Origin: Eubacterium oxidoreducens
GTDB lineage: Bacteria; Bacillota; Clostridia; Lachnospirales; Lachnospiraceae
Assembly: GCF_900104415.1 (NCBI RefSeq)
Contig: NZ_FMXR01000006.1
Coordinates: 186,001-250,000 of the forward strand
Reading direction: 5' to 3'
DNA: 64,000 nt
A program made the translations under genes and the position numbers. The notes beneath the pieces were generated by a model that was given only the letters and a program-made list of their open reading frames with translations, had not been told where the DNA came from and did not search any database. Positions 8,286-15,621 of the stretch are shown here, in pieces (within the stretch, counting starts at the first letter, position 1; each line of letters starts with the position of its first letter).

Positions 8286-9464
8286 TTATTCCTCTTCCTG
8301 CTTTTGAGCTTCTTCTACATCATTTTCTTCAGCAAAGAAGTCTCCATCTTCAAAATCATCCATTTCTTCATAGTCATCGAAATCATTTTGACTTTCCATC
8401 TGTTCAAAGATTTCATCAAACTCTCCGGATTCTTTTGCCTGAGTTTCACTTTTAATATCAATCTTGTACTTCGTAAGTCTAGCCGCCAAACGAGCATTTT
8501 GTCCTTCACGACCAATTGCAAGTGATAACTGATAATCCGGAACAACAACTTTAGCCGTCTTTTCATCCGAATCTGCCTGAACCAGAATTACTTTTGCCGG
8601 ACTTAATGCATTTTGAATAAGCATAGCCGGATTTTCATCCCAATTGATAATATCAATTTTTTCACCACGTAATTCCTCTACAATTGCATTAACCCTTGCA
8701 CCATTCATACCTACGCAGGCTCCTACCGGATCTACATCGTCATCATTAGACCAAACTGCAATCTTAGTTCTGCTTCCTGCTTCTCTTGAAATCGCCATAA
8801 TTTCAACGATGCCATCACGAATTTCGGTAACTTCTGATTCAAACAATCTCTTTACAAGATTTGGATGAGATCTTGAGACCAAAATCTTAGGTGCTTTTGA
8901 ACTATCTTTCACATCCACAATATATACCTTGATTCTTTCGGTTGGCTTTAAAACCTCTCCCTTAACCTGTTCTTTTTCAGAAAGAATCGCATCCGCTTTT
9001 CCTAAATTCACACTATAAGACGTTCCAATCTTACGCTGAACAATTCCGGTGATAATATCATCTTTCTTTTCCGAATAAATACCGTAAATAGTTTTTCTTT
9101 CTTCTTCTCGAATCTTCTGTGTAATTACATTTTTCGCACTCATAGCAGCAATACGACCAAATTCTTTCGAATTAATTTCAATATTAACCACATCATTGAC
9201 TGCTAACTTTCCATCAATCTTTTGCGCATCGGCAAGTGAAATTTCTGTCACATCGTCTTCAACTTCCTCAACAACAGTCTTTGCCGCCCATACATGAAAC
9301 TCCCCTGTGTTAACATCGAGTTCCACATTGATGTTTTCAGATTTTCCAAAATGATTTTTGCATGCAATAATAAGAGAATTCTCAATTGCTTCTAGTAATG
9401 TATCTCTGCTGATATCTTTTTCCTTTTCAAGTAATTCCAACGCTTTTAACAATTCATTATTCAT
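8286..9464 (-). CDS. nusA: Transcription termination/antitermination factor NusA
   Basis: RNA polymerase-binding elongation factor that modulates pausing, termination and antitermination. The 392-residue product has the N-terminal RNAP-binding domain (about 1-125), an S1 domain (about 130-200) and two KH domains (about 205-345), with VGMNGARVNAIVEELRGEKIDI and AIGREGQNARLAARLT as KH signatures. It ends in a strongly acidic tail of about 45 residues instead of the AR repeats of Proteobacteria. It follows rimP closely and shares its promoter. A hairpin in the shared leader would be a natural target for NusA feedback, but that is inference. Confidence 0.97.
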   Translation of the reverse strand: MNNELLKALELLEKEKDISRDTLLEAIENSLIIACKNHFGKSENINVELDVNTGEFHVWAAKTVVEEVEDDVTEISLADAQKIDGKLAVNDVVNIEINSKEFGRIAAMSAKNVITQKIREEERKTIYGIYSEKKDDIITGIVQRKIGTSYSVNLGKADAILSEKEQVKGEVLKPTERIKVYIVDVKDSSKAPKILVSRSHPNLVKRLFESEVTEIRDGIVEIMAISREAGSRTKIAVWSNDDDVDPVGACVGMNGARVNAIVEELRGEKIDIINWDENPAMLIQNALSPAKVILVQADSDEKTAKVVVPDYQLSLAIGREGQNARLAARLTKYKIDIKSETQAKESGEFDEIFEQMESQNDFDDYEEMDDFEDGDFFAEENDVEEAQKQEEE

Positions 9465-9482
9465 GATCTATTAGGCCTCCTC

Positions 9483-9950
9483 TTAAAAATCCAATGCCAA
9501 ACGAGCAAGCGCTACCTCTTTTTTGGCAAATGTCATTGTTTCATTTTCATTTATCTCTATTGTAATCGTATCCTTATCATACGAACGCAAGATTCCGGTA
9601 AATTCTTTGCTATGATTAAGTGCTTTATACAACTTAATCTCAATTTCTTCTCCGATACTTTTTTCAAAATGTCGATTTTTTTTCAGCACCCGACCAAGTC
9701 CCGGAGAGCTAACTTCAAAAATATATTGCTCTTTAATATAATCTTCTCTATCAAGAATCTCATTCATCTTTCTTGATACGACTTCACAATCATTAATCGT
9801 TATGCCGCCTTCTTTATCAATGTAAATTCTAAGATAATAATCGGCACCTTCTTTAACATATTCAATATCATAAAGTTCAAATCCATATTCTTCTAATATA
9901 GGAAGAATATATTCCTCTGTTTTTTGTTCATACTGTTCTCTTTGTGACAT
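9483..9950 (-). CDS. rimP: Ribosome maturation factor RimP
   Basis: Assembly factor for the 30S subunit. I choose the ATG at 9950 (MSQREQYEQK, 155 residues) because GAGGGTGAGAAA precedes it and the length then matches the family. A longer in-frame reading would extend into the leader hairpin. Features: YGFELYDIEYVKEGADYYLRIYI compacted in the N-terminal alpha/beta domain, the motif SSPGLGRVLKK at mid-protein, and a C-terminal SH3-like domain. It is the first gene of the rimP-nusA-ylxR-ylxQ-infB-rbfA operon. Confidence 0.95.
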   Translation of the reverse strand: MSQREQYEQKTEEYILPILEEYGFELYDIEYVKEGADYYLRIYIDKEGGITINDCEVVSRKMNEILDREDYIKEQYIFEVSSPGLGRVLKKNRHFEKSIGEEIEIKLYKALNHSKEFTGILRSYDKDTITIEINENETMTFAKKEVALARLALDF

Positions 9951-9987
9951 TTTCTCACCCTCTTTTCCAGCTTTGCTATGATATTCG

Positions 9988-10021
9988 AACAAAAACTGAG
10001 AGTGGACGAATCCGCCCACTC
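9988..10021 (-). terminator. Terminator-like hairpin in the rimP leader (candidate attenuator)
   Basis: GAGAGTGG pairs with CCACTCTC (about 9999-10023 region) across a 9-10 nt loop, and on the minus strand the hairpin is followed by AGTTTTTGTT. It sits between the promoter at 10049-10077 and the rimP start. It therefore cannot serve an upstream gene on this strand; the nearest upstream gene is divergent. Attenuation of the rimP-nusA operon is the simplest reading, but I see no clear antiterminator partner. Confidence 0.6.
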
Positions 10022-10048
10022 TCGAAAATTACATTTGTGACTTTAATT

Positions 10049-10077
10049 ATTGTAACACTATTTGCACCTACCTGCAA
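10049..10077 (-). promoter_or_regulatory. Promoter of the rimP-nusA-infB operon
   Basis: Minus-strand -35 TTGCAG (10077-10072) and -10 TACAAT (10054-10049) with a 17-base spacer. It lies about 100 bases before rimP. Confidence 0.75.
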
Positions 10078-10112
10078 GGCGTTTTTGCTTTTATTTATTC
10101 GAAATATTGGAT

Positions 10113-10141
10113 TTGACCATATTCTAATATTTATTTATAAT
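10113..10141 (+). promoter_or_regulatory. Promoter of the LysR-type regulator gene
   Basis: TTGACC and a perfect TATAAT are separated by 17 bases, 42 bases before the ATG. It is divergent from the rimP promoter, so both -35 boxes lie within 40 bases of each other and a factor bound here could affect both. Confidence 0.75.
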
Positions 10142-10183
10142 GCAAATAAATAGATAGTCATTTATTCAAGGAGGAAATAGATT

Positions 10184-11071
10184 ATGGAATTTAGACATCT
10201 AGAAGTCTTTGTTGCTGTTGCCGAACTAAAAAGTTTTTCTAAAGCTGCCGAATATTTATATTTGACACAGCCAACGGTCAGTTCGCATATCAATTCTCTC
10301 GAAAAAGAACTTCATATAAAATTATTTAATCGCACAACAAAATTTCTACAAATCACACCAGAAGGTGAAGAATTATACAATTATGCCAATCGTATTATAC
10401 GACTGAAAAATGCTGCTCTCGAATCCATCTCACACGAGCATAATACAACACTGCGTATCGGCGCCTCTTCTCTTCCGGGTAGTCATATGCTTCCTGCAAT
10501 CATTTCAAAATTCTACCAAAAACACCCGAATGTCAGATTCGACATTCATACCGGTGATAGCAACGAAATTGAAGACCAGGTGATTCGTGGTGTGCTTGAT
10601 TTTGGACTGGTTGGCTCTAATTCCTATAATTCCAATTGTATTTATGAGCAATTTGCATCAGATGAATTATCCATTGCCATGCCAAACACCGCCGAATATC
10701 GAACTATTTTGCTATCTAAAAATCCATTGGGCGAGCTTATGAAAAAACATATAATTGTTCGCGAAAAAGGATCTAATACCTTCTTTCAAGCTCAAAGCTA
10801 TCTAGCAAAAGATAATATTTATTTCGATACGCTAAACATCATTGCAACAGTTGATGATCCGGAATTGATTTTAAAAATGGTAATTCAAGGTATGGGAATC
10901 TCTATCTTCTCTAATCTGGCGATACTGCAGGCAAAAGAAAATGGACAGATTCTTGTCTATCCGCTTCATACCTCTAGCCGCCAATTTTATATCATGTACC
11001 AAAAAGAACGTTCCCTTCCGGCCTATGCCGATCAGTTTCTAGAATTTGTAAAAAAACATTCCGACAATTAA
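10184..11071 (+). CDS. LysR-family transcriptional regulator
   Basis: The 295-residue product has an N-terminal winged helix-turn-helix (FVAVAELKSFSKAAEYLYLTQ, then PTVSSHINSLEKEL, residues about 8-50) and a C-terminal LysR substrate-binding domain (about 88-290). An AAGGAGG site precedes the start. The sequence style (HINSLEKEL, GASSLPGSHMLP) resembles CysL-like and selenium-metabolism-associated LysR groups, but I cannot assign a ligand. LysR genes often regulate a divergent neighbour; here that is the rimP operon, which is an unlikely target, so autoregulation or a remote target is more plausible. Confidence 0.9.
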   Translation: MEFRHLEVFVAVAELKSFSKAAEYLYLTQPTVSSHINSLEKELHIKLFNRTTKFLQITPEGEELYNYANRIIRLKNAALESISHEHNTTLRIGASSLPGSHMLPAIISKFYQKHPNVRFDIHTGDSNEIEDQVIRGVLDFGLVGSNSYNSNCIYEQFASDELSIAMPNTAEYRTILLSKNPLGELMKKHIIVREKGSNTFFQAQSYLAKDNIYFDTLNIIATVDDPELILKMVIQGMGISIFSNLAILQAKENGQILVYPLHTSSRQFYIMYQKERSLPAYADQFLEFVKKHSDN

Positions 11072-11100
11072 TTACCGGTCCATTACCGGCTTTGAAAACA

Positions 11101-11135
11101 AAAAAAAGATTGAGCGAAATGCTCAATCTTTTTTT
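11101..11135. terminator. Bidirectional terminator between the LysR gene and tRNA-Glu
   Basis: AGATTGAGC/GCTCAATCT (11107-11115 with 11121-11129) closes a 5-nt loop, with seven A before and seven T after. The arrangement serves the LysR gene on the plus strand and the tRNA on the minus strand. Confidence 0.92.
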
Positions 11136-11137
11136 AA

Positions 11138-11209
11138 CAGCCAGTACGGGAGTCGAACCCGTGATTCCGCCGTGAGAGGGCGGCGTCTTAACCACTTGAC
11201 CAACTGGCC
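11138..11209 (-). tRNA. tRNA-Glu (anticodon CTC)
   Basis: The minus strand folds into a 72-nt cloverleaf: acceptor GGCCAGT/ACTGGCT (G-U first pair) with discriminator G, D arm GGTCAAGTGGTTAAGAC, anticodon stem CCGCC/GGCGG with loop CTCTCAC, and T arm CGGGTTCGACTCCCG. The anticodon CTC reads GAG. The CCA end is not encoded. It has its own promoter and terminator and stands alone. Confidence 0.95.
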
Positions 11210-11271
11210 ATCTTTTGTTGTTATCCTTTAACATCTCACATCAGGATCGCTCTCGCGTCACAACAAAAATA

Positions 11272-11300
11272 ATTCTATCTTATTGTCATATAAAAATCAA
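11272..11300 (-). promoter_or_regulatory. Promoter of tRNA-Glu
   Basis: Minus-strand -35 TTGATT (11300-11295) and -10 TAGAAT (11277-11272) with a 17-base spacer, about 60 bases before the mature tRNA 5' end. Confidence 0.7.
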
Positions 11301-11324
11301 GTACTTTTTTGATTTTTTTTAACT

Positions 11325-12341
11325 TTATTTATCATAACCATTTGGATTGTTTTTTTGCCATCTCCAACTATCTTCACACATTTCCAAAATACCATTTTCC
11401 GCTACCCATCCAAGCTCTTTTTTAGCTTTGCTTGCATCTGAATAGCACGTTGCAATATCTCCTGCTCTTCTTGGTTTTATCTCATATGGAATCTTTAAAT
11501 CATTTGCCTTTTCAAAATTCTTAACAATGTCAAGAACGCTATATCCATGACCTGTTCCAAGATTATATATTTCCAAGCCACAATCTTCTTCTAATTTTTT
11601 GATTGCCTTCACATGACCTTTTGCCAGGTCAACAACATGAATATAATCTCTAACGCCGGTTCCATCCGGGGTGTCGTAATCATTTCCAAATACGCCAAGC
11701 TGCTTTAGCTTACCAACTGCAACCTGTGTGATATATGGCATAAGATTATTCGGAATTCCATTTGGGTTTTCTCCAATCAAACCACTCTTATGCGCTCCAA
11801 TCGGATTAAAATAGCGAAGCAATATCACATTCCACTGCGGATCGGCTTTTTGAACATCTGTAAGAATCTGTTCTAGCATAGACTTTGTCCATCCATATGG
11901 ATTGGTACATTGTCCTTTCGGACACTCTTCCGTAATTGGAACAAATACAGGATTGCCATATACCGTTGCCGAAGAAGAAAAAATCATATTCTTTACGCCA
12001 TTCTTTCTCATTACATCAATCAAAGTCAGGGTTCCCGCAATATTATTTTCATAATATTCCCATGGTTTTTCAACAGATTCTCCAACCGCTTTTAATCCAG
12101 CAAAATGAATACAAGCTGTAATTTTTTCCTTTTTCATTACATCTGTCAAAAAATCACGATCCAAAATATCACCTTTATAAAAAGTAACACTCTTACCCGT
12201 AATTTTCTCCACTCTTTGCAAAGATACTTCACTGGAATTACTAAGATTATCTACAACAACCACATCATATCCCGCATCTAAAAGTTCCACGCATGTATGA
12301 CTTCCAATATATCCTGCTCCACCTGTAACCAAAATTGACAT
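11325..12341 (-). CDS. galE: UDP-glucose 4-epimerase
   Basis: Interconverts UDP-glucose and UDP-galactose for galactose use and surface polysaccharides. The start at 12341 ([16 protein letters not shown]) is set by AGGAGG seven bases upstream and gives 338 residues, the classic GalE length. The NAD-binding GGAGYIGS motif is at the N-terminus, the catalytic Ser is in FSSSATVYG (about 122-130), and Tyr/Lys are in [11 protein letters not shown] (about 145-155). It stands alone among housekeeping genes, with a 14-bp palindrome upstream. Confidence 0.96.
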   Translation of the reverse strand: MSILVTGGAGYIGSHTCVELLDAGYDVVVVDNLSNSSEVSLQRVEKITGKSVTFYKGDILDRDFLTDVMKKEKITACIHFAGLKAVGESVEKPWEYYENNIAGTLTLIDVMRKNGVKNMIFSSSATVYGNPVFVPITEECPKGQCTNPYGWTKSMLEQILTDVQKADPQWNVILLRYFNPIGAHKSGLIGENPNGIPNNLMPYITQVAVGKLKQLGVFGNDYDTPDGTGVRDYIHVVDLAKGHVKAIKKLEEDCGLEIYNLGTGHGYSVLDIVKNFEKANDLKIPYEIKPRRAGDIATCYSDASKAKKELGWVAENGILEMCEDSWRWQKNNPNGYDK

Positions 12342-12396
12342 AATGTTTCCTCCTACTCGCATCAAAACTCTTTAATCATTCCCCGTTGCCATATCC

Positions 12397-12410
12397 GGTT
12401 TTCGAAAACC
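12397..12410. promoter_or_regulatory. Palindrome upstream of galE
   Basis: GGTTTTCGAAAACC is a perfect 14-bp palindrome about 56 bases before the galE start, in a short intergenic gap between the rplT terminator and galE. It could be an operator. A weak promoter-like pair (TTGTTT, then TATGGC 17 bases later) overlaps it on the minus strand. Confidence 0.4.
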
Positions 12411-12429
12411 AAACAATCTACAACTATGC

Positions 12430-12456
12430 AAAAACAGCCCCGAAAAATCGGGGCTG
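12430..12456 (-). terminator. Terminator of the infC-rpmI-rplT operon
   Basis: Perfect 9-bp GC-rich stem CAGCCCCGA/TCGGGGCTG (12435-12443 with 12448-12456) followed on the minus strand by TTTTTGC. Confidence 0.92.
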
Positions 12457-12516
12457 AAGAATTGCTATCCGAACAATGTTTATTATAAAACATTACCAAT
12501 CGGCATTCAAGTTAAA

Positions 12517-12873
12517 TTAAGCTACTTTTTCCTTAGCAAGCTCTACAAGTGAAGCAAAACCTTCTGCATCGTTAACTGCCATTTCAGCAAGCATCTTACG
12601 ATTGATTTCTACTTCTGCAAGCTTAAGACCATACATGAATTTGCTGTATGAAAGTCCATTTAATCTTGCTGCTGCATTGATACGAGCGATCCAAAGACTT
12701 CTAAACTGTCTCTTTCTCTGCTTTCTTCCTGCATAAGAACTTGTTAAAGCTCTCATAACAGACTGCTTAGCAACACGATACTGCTTAGATCTTGCACCTC
12801 TGTATCCCTTTGCTAACTTTAATACTCTATTATGTTTCTTCTTTGCGTTTAATCCGCCTTTAATTCTTGCCAT
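12517..12873 (-). CDS. rplT: 50S ribosomal protein L20
   Basis: L20 binds 23S rRNA early in 50S assembly and in Firmicutes also feeds back on the infC operon leader. The 118-residue product has usual length with [20 protein letters not shown] at the N-terminus and the conserved [19 protein letters not shown] segment. AGGAGG lies before the ATG. It is the last gene of the infC-rpmI-rplT operon, 26 bases after rpmI, and is followed by a strong terminator. Confidence 0.97.
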   Translation of the reverse strand: MARIKGGLNAKKKHNRVLKLAKGYRGARSKQYRVAKQSVMRALTSSYAGRKQRKRQFRSLWIARINAAARLNGLSYSKFMYGLKLAEVEINRKMLAEMAVNDAEGFASLVELAKEKVA

Positions 12874-12899
12874 GATTTAATTCCTCCTAACAAATAATC

Positions 12900-13097
12900 T
12901 TATAAGTATGGTAATACTTTCTTCATATTCTTTGAGTTTGTCTGATCAGTAACAACTGACTTTCTAAGCTCTCTTTTCTTCTTTGTAGTTTTCTTGGTAA
13001 GAATATGACTCTTATAAGCTTTGTTACGAACTAACTTTCCTGTTCCTGTCTTTTTAAAACGCTTTGCAGCTGCTCTTTTTGTCTTTACCTTTGGCAT
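12900..13097 (-). CDS. rpmI: 50S ribosomal protein L35
   Basis: Small basic large-subunit protein. The 65 residues match the family length, with [20 protein letters not shown] at the N-terminus and a C-terminal KKVLPYL. AAGGAGG precedes the ATG. It lies between infC and rplT as in most bacteria, and the three genes are co-transcribed from the promoter at 13772-13800. Confidence 0.97.
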   Translation of the reverse strand: MPKVKTKRAAAKRFKKTGTGKLVRNKAYKSHILTKKTTKKKRELRKSVVTDQTNSKNMKKVLPYL

Positions 13098-13118
13098 GAT
13101 AAATTCCTCCTTAATAAA

Positions 13119-13625
13119 CTATTTCTTTTCTACCAACACCATCGACATATTTCTGCCTTCCATCTTTGGTGGTTTCTCCACTTGTGCAATGTCCTCAAGC
13201 TTTTCAAGGAAATCGTCAAGGATATGTTTCGATTGCTGTACATGCGCCATCTCACGGCCACGAAAACGCAATGTAACCTTTACCTTATCGCCCTTCTTTA
13301 AGAACTTCTTTGCCGCATTTACTTTGGTGTTCAGATCGTTTTCTTCAATATTAGGAGACATACGAATCTCTTTTACTTCAACCGTCTTTTGCTTTTTACG
13401 AGCTTCCTTCTCTCTACGAGACATCTCATAACGATATTTGCCATAATCAATAATCTTACATACCGGCGGTTTTGCAGTTGGCGCAACCTTTACTAAATCA
13501 AGGTCTGCCTCTTGTGCAAGCTTAAATGCTTCTTTCGAAGACATGATTCCAAGCTGTTCTCCATTCTGACCAATTAGTCGTACTTCTCTGTCTCTGATCT
13601 GTTCATTAATAAATAAATCGCTAAT
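13119..13625 (-). CDS. infC: Translation initiation factor IF-3 with an ATT start codon
   Basis: IF-3 controls fidelity of start-codon choice and subunit dissociation. No ATG, GTG or TTG is available at the expected N-terminus. The conserved region INEQIRDREVRLIGQNGEQL begins six codons after an ATT at 13625-13623, which has GGAGGTG eight bases before it. That start gives 168 residues, the normal length; the first ATG (13544) would delete 27 residues of the N-terminal domain. A rare AUU start is the known basis of IF-3 autoregulation in other bacteria. The C-terminal domain shows KVTLRFRGREMAH. Confidence 0.93.
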   Translation of the reverse strand: MSDLFINEQIRDREVRLIGQNGEQLGIMSSKEAFKLAQEADLDLVKVAPTAKPPVCKIIDYGKYRYEMSRREKEARKKQKTVEVKEIRMSPNIEENDLNTKVNAAKKFLKKGDKVKVTLRFRGREMAHVQQSKHILDDFLEKLEDIAQVEKPPKMEGRNMSMVLVEKK

Positions 13626-13640
13626 GATTTACACCTCCAT

Positions 13641-13748
13641 AAAAAAAGTGGATAGGTAGACTATCCACAAATCAAACGAACACAATAAGTGCTGTTAAGA
13701 TATAAAAACCCGGGTCGCTTAATACGCCAAGGTGAGAGTGGATACTCT
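13641..13748 (-). promoter_or_regulatory. L20-type attenuator leader of the infC operon
   Basis: The leader contains a terminator: GTGGATAG/CTATCCAC (13668-13661 with 13655-13648 in transcript order), 5-nt loop, then seven U (13647-13641). Upstream, TATCCAC (13744-13738) can pair with the terminator's first arm (antiterminator). The same bases can instead be locked in the small hairpin AGAGT-ATCC-ACTCT (13748-13735). These exclusive folds fit the known L20 leader of Firmicutes. Confidence 0.85.
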
Positions 13749-13771
13749 ACTTCTTTTCTAACAACTTAATC

Positions 13772-13800
13772 ACTGTACCATACATAATATATAAAGTCAA
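13772..13800 (-). promoter_or_regulatory. Promoter of the infC-rpmI-rplT operon
   Basis: Minus-strand -35 TTGACT (13800-13795) and -10 TACAGT (13777-13772) with a 17-base spacer, upstream of the attenuator leader. Confidence 0.8.
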
Positions 13801-13818
13801 CGTCTAATCTGATTTTTC

Positions 13819-13847
13819 TTGTGAAAAAATCACTTATCTTTTATAAT
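13819..13847 (+). promoter_or_regulatory. Promoter of the PHP phosphoesterase gene
   Basis: TTGTGA and a perfect TATAAT with a 17-base spacer, about 60 bases before the ATG at 13910 and divergent from the infC promoter. Confidence 0.75.
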
Positions 13848-13909
13848 ATAAGAATCATTTCGAAATCTGTCAAGGCAATTTCGATTCCATAGAGAAAGGA
13901 CATAGATTT

Positions 13910-14767
13910 ATGAATACACCTTGTATTGATTTACATGTACATTCAACAGCTTCAGACGGAACTTTTACTCCGTCTAAACTTATTAAATTAGCAAAAGAAA
14001 ATAATCTTCAAGCAATAGCACTGACTGATCACGATTCGATAGACGGACTTGCAGAAGCTTCCAACGAATCCGCGAAACAAAATATCGAATTTGTTCCCGG
14101 AATTGAATTATCCACAGATCATAACGGAAAAGAACTACATGTGGTTGGTCTGTATATCGATCCAACCAACAAGCAATTAAACGATAATCTTATCACATTT
14201 GTAAATGAACGAGACAGTCGAAATGCCAAGATGTGTGAACTACTTCAAAAAGAAGGTTTTGATATTACGATGGAAAAACTTCTTGCATTTGCCGGAACAG
14301 GGGTATTAACAAGAGCACATTTTGCCAACTATCTAGTCGACCATGGATATGTCAAAAATATCAAAGCCGTATTTCATGAGTACCTGGGAAATGACTGTCG
14401 TTGTTTCGTAGACCGCACACTAATCAAAACCACGAATGCCATTCATCTAATCAAACAGGCCGGCGGGGTTGCTATTTTGGCACATCCCGGACTATATTCT
14501 TACGGTGATGATAAAATGCGCAATGCTCTTACTGAATTTAAAGCTGCAGGCCTTGACGGACTTGAAGCCATCTACTCAACTTATACGCCAGCAGATGAAC
14601 GCTATTTTAAAGGACTGGCGAAAGAATATGACTTATTAATCTCCGGCGGTTCTGATTTTCACGGAACCAATAAACCGGACATCAAACTCGGAACCGGAAA
14701 AGGCTCTATGTTTATTTCGTACGAAATTTTACAAACCATAAAAAATTATCACAACAGGCGACATTAA
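13910..14767 (+). CDS. PHP-domain phosphoesterase (RNase AM/nucleoside bisphosphatase type)
   Basis: Metal-dependent phosphoesterase of the stand-alone PHP family related to YciV/RNase AM, which acts on short RNAs or 3',5'-bisphosphates. The 285-residue product has the four PHP metal motifs: DLHVHSTASDGTF (residues about 6-18), LTDHDSIDG (about 39-46), VAILAHPGLY (about 187-196) and SGGSDFHGTN (about 247-256). It is a single gene with its own promoter, an AGAAAGGA ribosome binding site and a strong terminator. The fold is firm and the substrate is inferred from family members. Confidence 0.88.
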   Translation: MNTPCIDLHVHSTASDGTFTPSKLIKLAKENNLQAIALTDHDSIDGLAEASNESAKQNIEFVPGIELSTDHNGKELHVVGLYIDPTNKQLNDNLITFVNERDSRNAKMCELLQKEGFDITMEKLLAFAGTGVLTRAHFANYLVDHGYVKNIKAVFHEYLGNDCRCFVDRTLIKTTNAIHLIKQAGGVAILAHPGLYSYGDDKMRNALTEFKAAGLDGLEAIYSTYTPADERYFKGLAKEYDLLISGGSDFHGTNKPDIKLGTGKGSMFISYEILQTIKNYHNRRH

Positions 14768-14773
14768 CTTACA

Positions 14774-14810
14774 AAAAGCAGAAAAAGTGTTTCGTACTTT
14801 TTCTGCTTTT
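14774..14810. terminator. Bidirectional terminator between convergent genes
   Basis: A 15-bp perfect stem AAAAGCAGAAAAAGT/ACTTTTTCTGCTTTT (14774-14788 with 14796-14810) closes a 7-nt loop. It lies between the convergent PHP and HAD genes and has A and T tracts on both sides. Confidence 0.93.
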
Positions 14811-14811
14811 A

Positions 14812-15621
14812 CTATATTACAAATTCATGAATGATTTGGGCGATTCCATCATGATTGTTGTCGGATTTCGTAATACAATCTGCCTTTTTAAGGATATCCT
14901 GATTCGAATTACACATTGCAACTCCAAGCCCTGCCATTTCAATCATTGAAACATCATTTTCCTCATTTCCGATTGCAATCGTATCTTCTTTTTTTATCCC
15001 CAATAATTCACAAGCCGCAAGCATAGCATGACCTTTCGACGAATCAAGTGGTACATACTCAAGATACTCCGGTGTCGAAAAAAAGCTTAAACACTTTCCT
15101 TCCATAAGGCGATCGCCTTCTTCTTTAAATCGTACAAGTGCATCATGATTTTCAAGATTCGAAAGCAACACCTTTGTTGGATTCTCAATTCCCTCTGGAA
15201 ATTCTTCACGGCATTCATAAGGAATTCCTGTAAGATGAACATATTGATACAACTGTTCTCTTACTCGTCTGGTTAATACTTTCTCATCCGAATATGTCTG
15301 TATATATTCTCCGTATTCATCTGCCAAATCAAATAATTTTTGCACCAGAGATACATCCATTGTTTTCCTTACCAAAACCTTATCGCGATCCAGATCATAT
15401 AAGATGCCACCATTCATGGCTATAAGTAAACTATCCGGAACTTGCGGAAGATATTGCTTCGCACATCTTCTTGCACTCGATAGAGGTCTACCACTGGCAA
15501 TCATAACTTTATGTCCGGCTCTTACCGCTTCTTCAATTGCAAGCAGATTCGCCCTTGTTACGGTCTTGTCATCTGTCAAAAGTGTTCCGTCAAGATCGAG
15601 TACCAACAATTTCTGTGCCAT
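14812..15621 (-). CDS. HAD-superfamily Cof-type sugar-phosphate phosphatase
   Basis: Predicted cytosolic phosphatase of the HAD Cof/YidA subfamily. The 269-residue product has motif I DLDGTLLTDDK (D9 and D11 catalytic), motif II ASGRPLSS, the type IIB cap in the middle, motif III with Lys near KGHAMLAACE, and motif IV IGNEENDVSMIEMAG. The ATG directly follows the stop of the upstream ATPase gene (TAGATG), so translation is probably coupled. Family members act on sugar phosphates or FMN; the substrate cannot be told from sequence. Confidence 0.9.
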   Translation of the reverse strand: MAQKLLVLDLDGTLLTDDKTVTRANLLAIEEAVRAGHKVMIASGRPLSSARRCAKQYLPQVPDSLLIAMNGGILYDLDRDKVLVRKTMDVSLVQKLFDLADEYGEYIQTYSDEKVLTRRVREQLYQYVHLTGIPYECREEFPEGIENPTKVLLSNLENHDALVRFKEEGDRLMEGKCLSFFSTPEYLEYVPLDSSKGHAMLAACELLGIKKEDTIAIGNEENDVSMIEMAGLGVAMCNSNQDILKKADCITKSDNNHDGIAQIIHEFVI

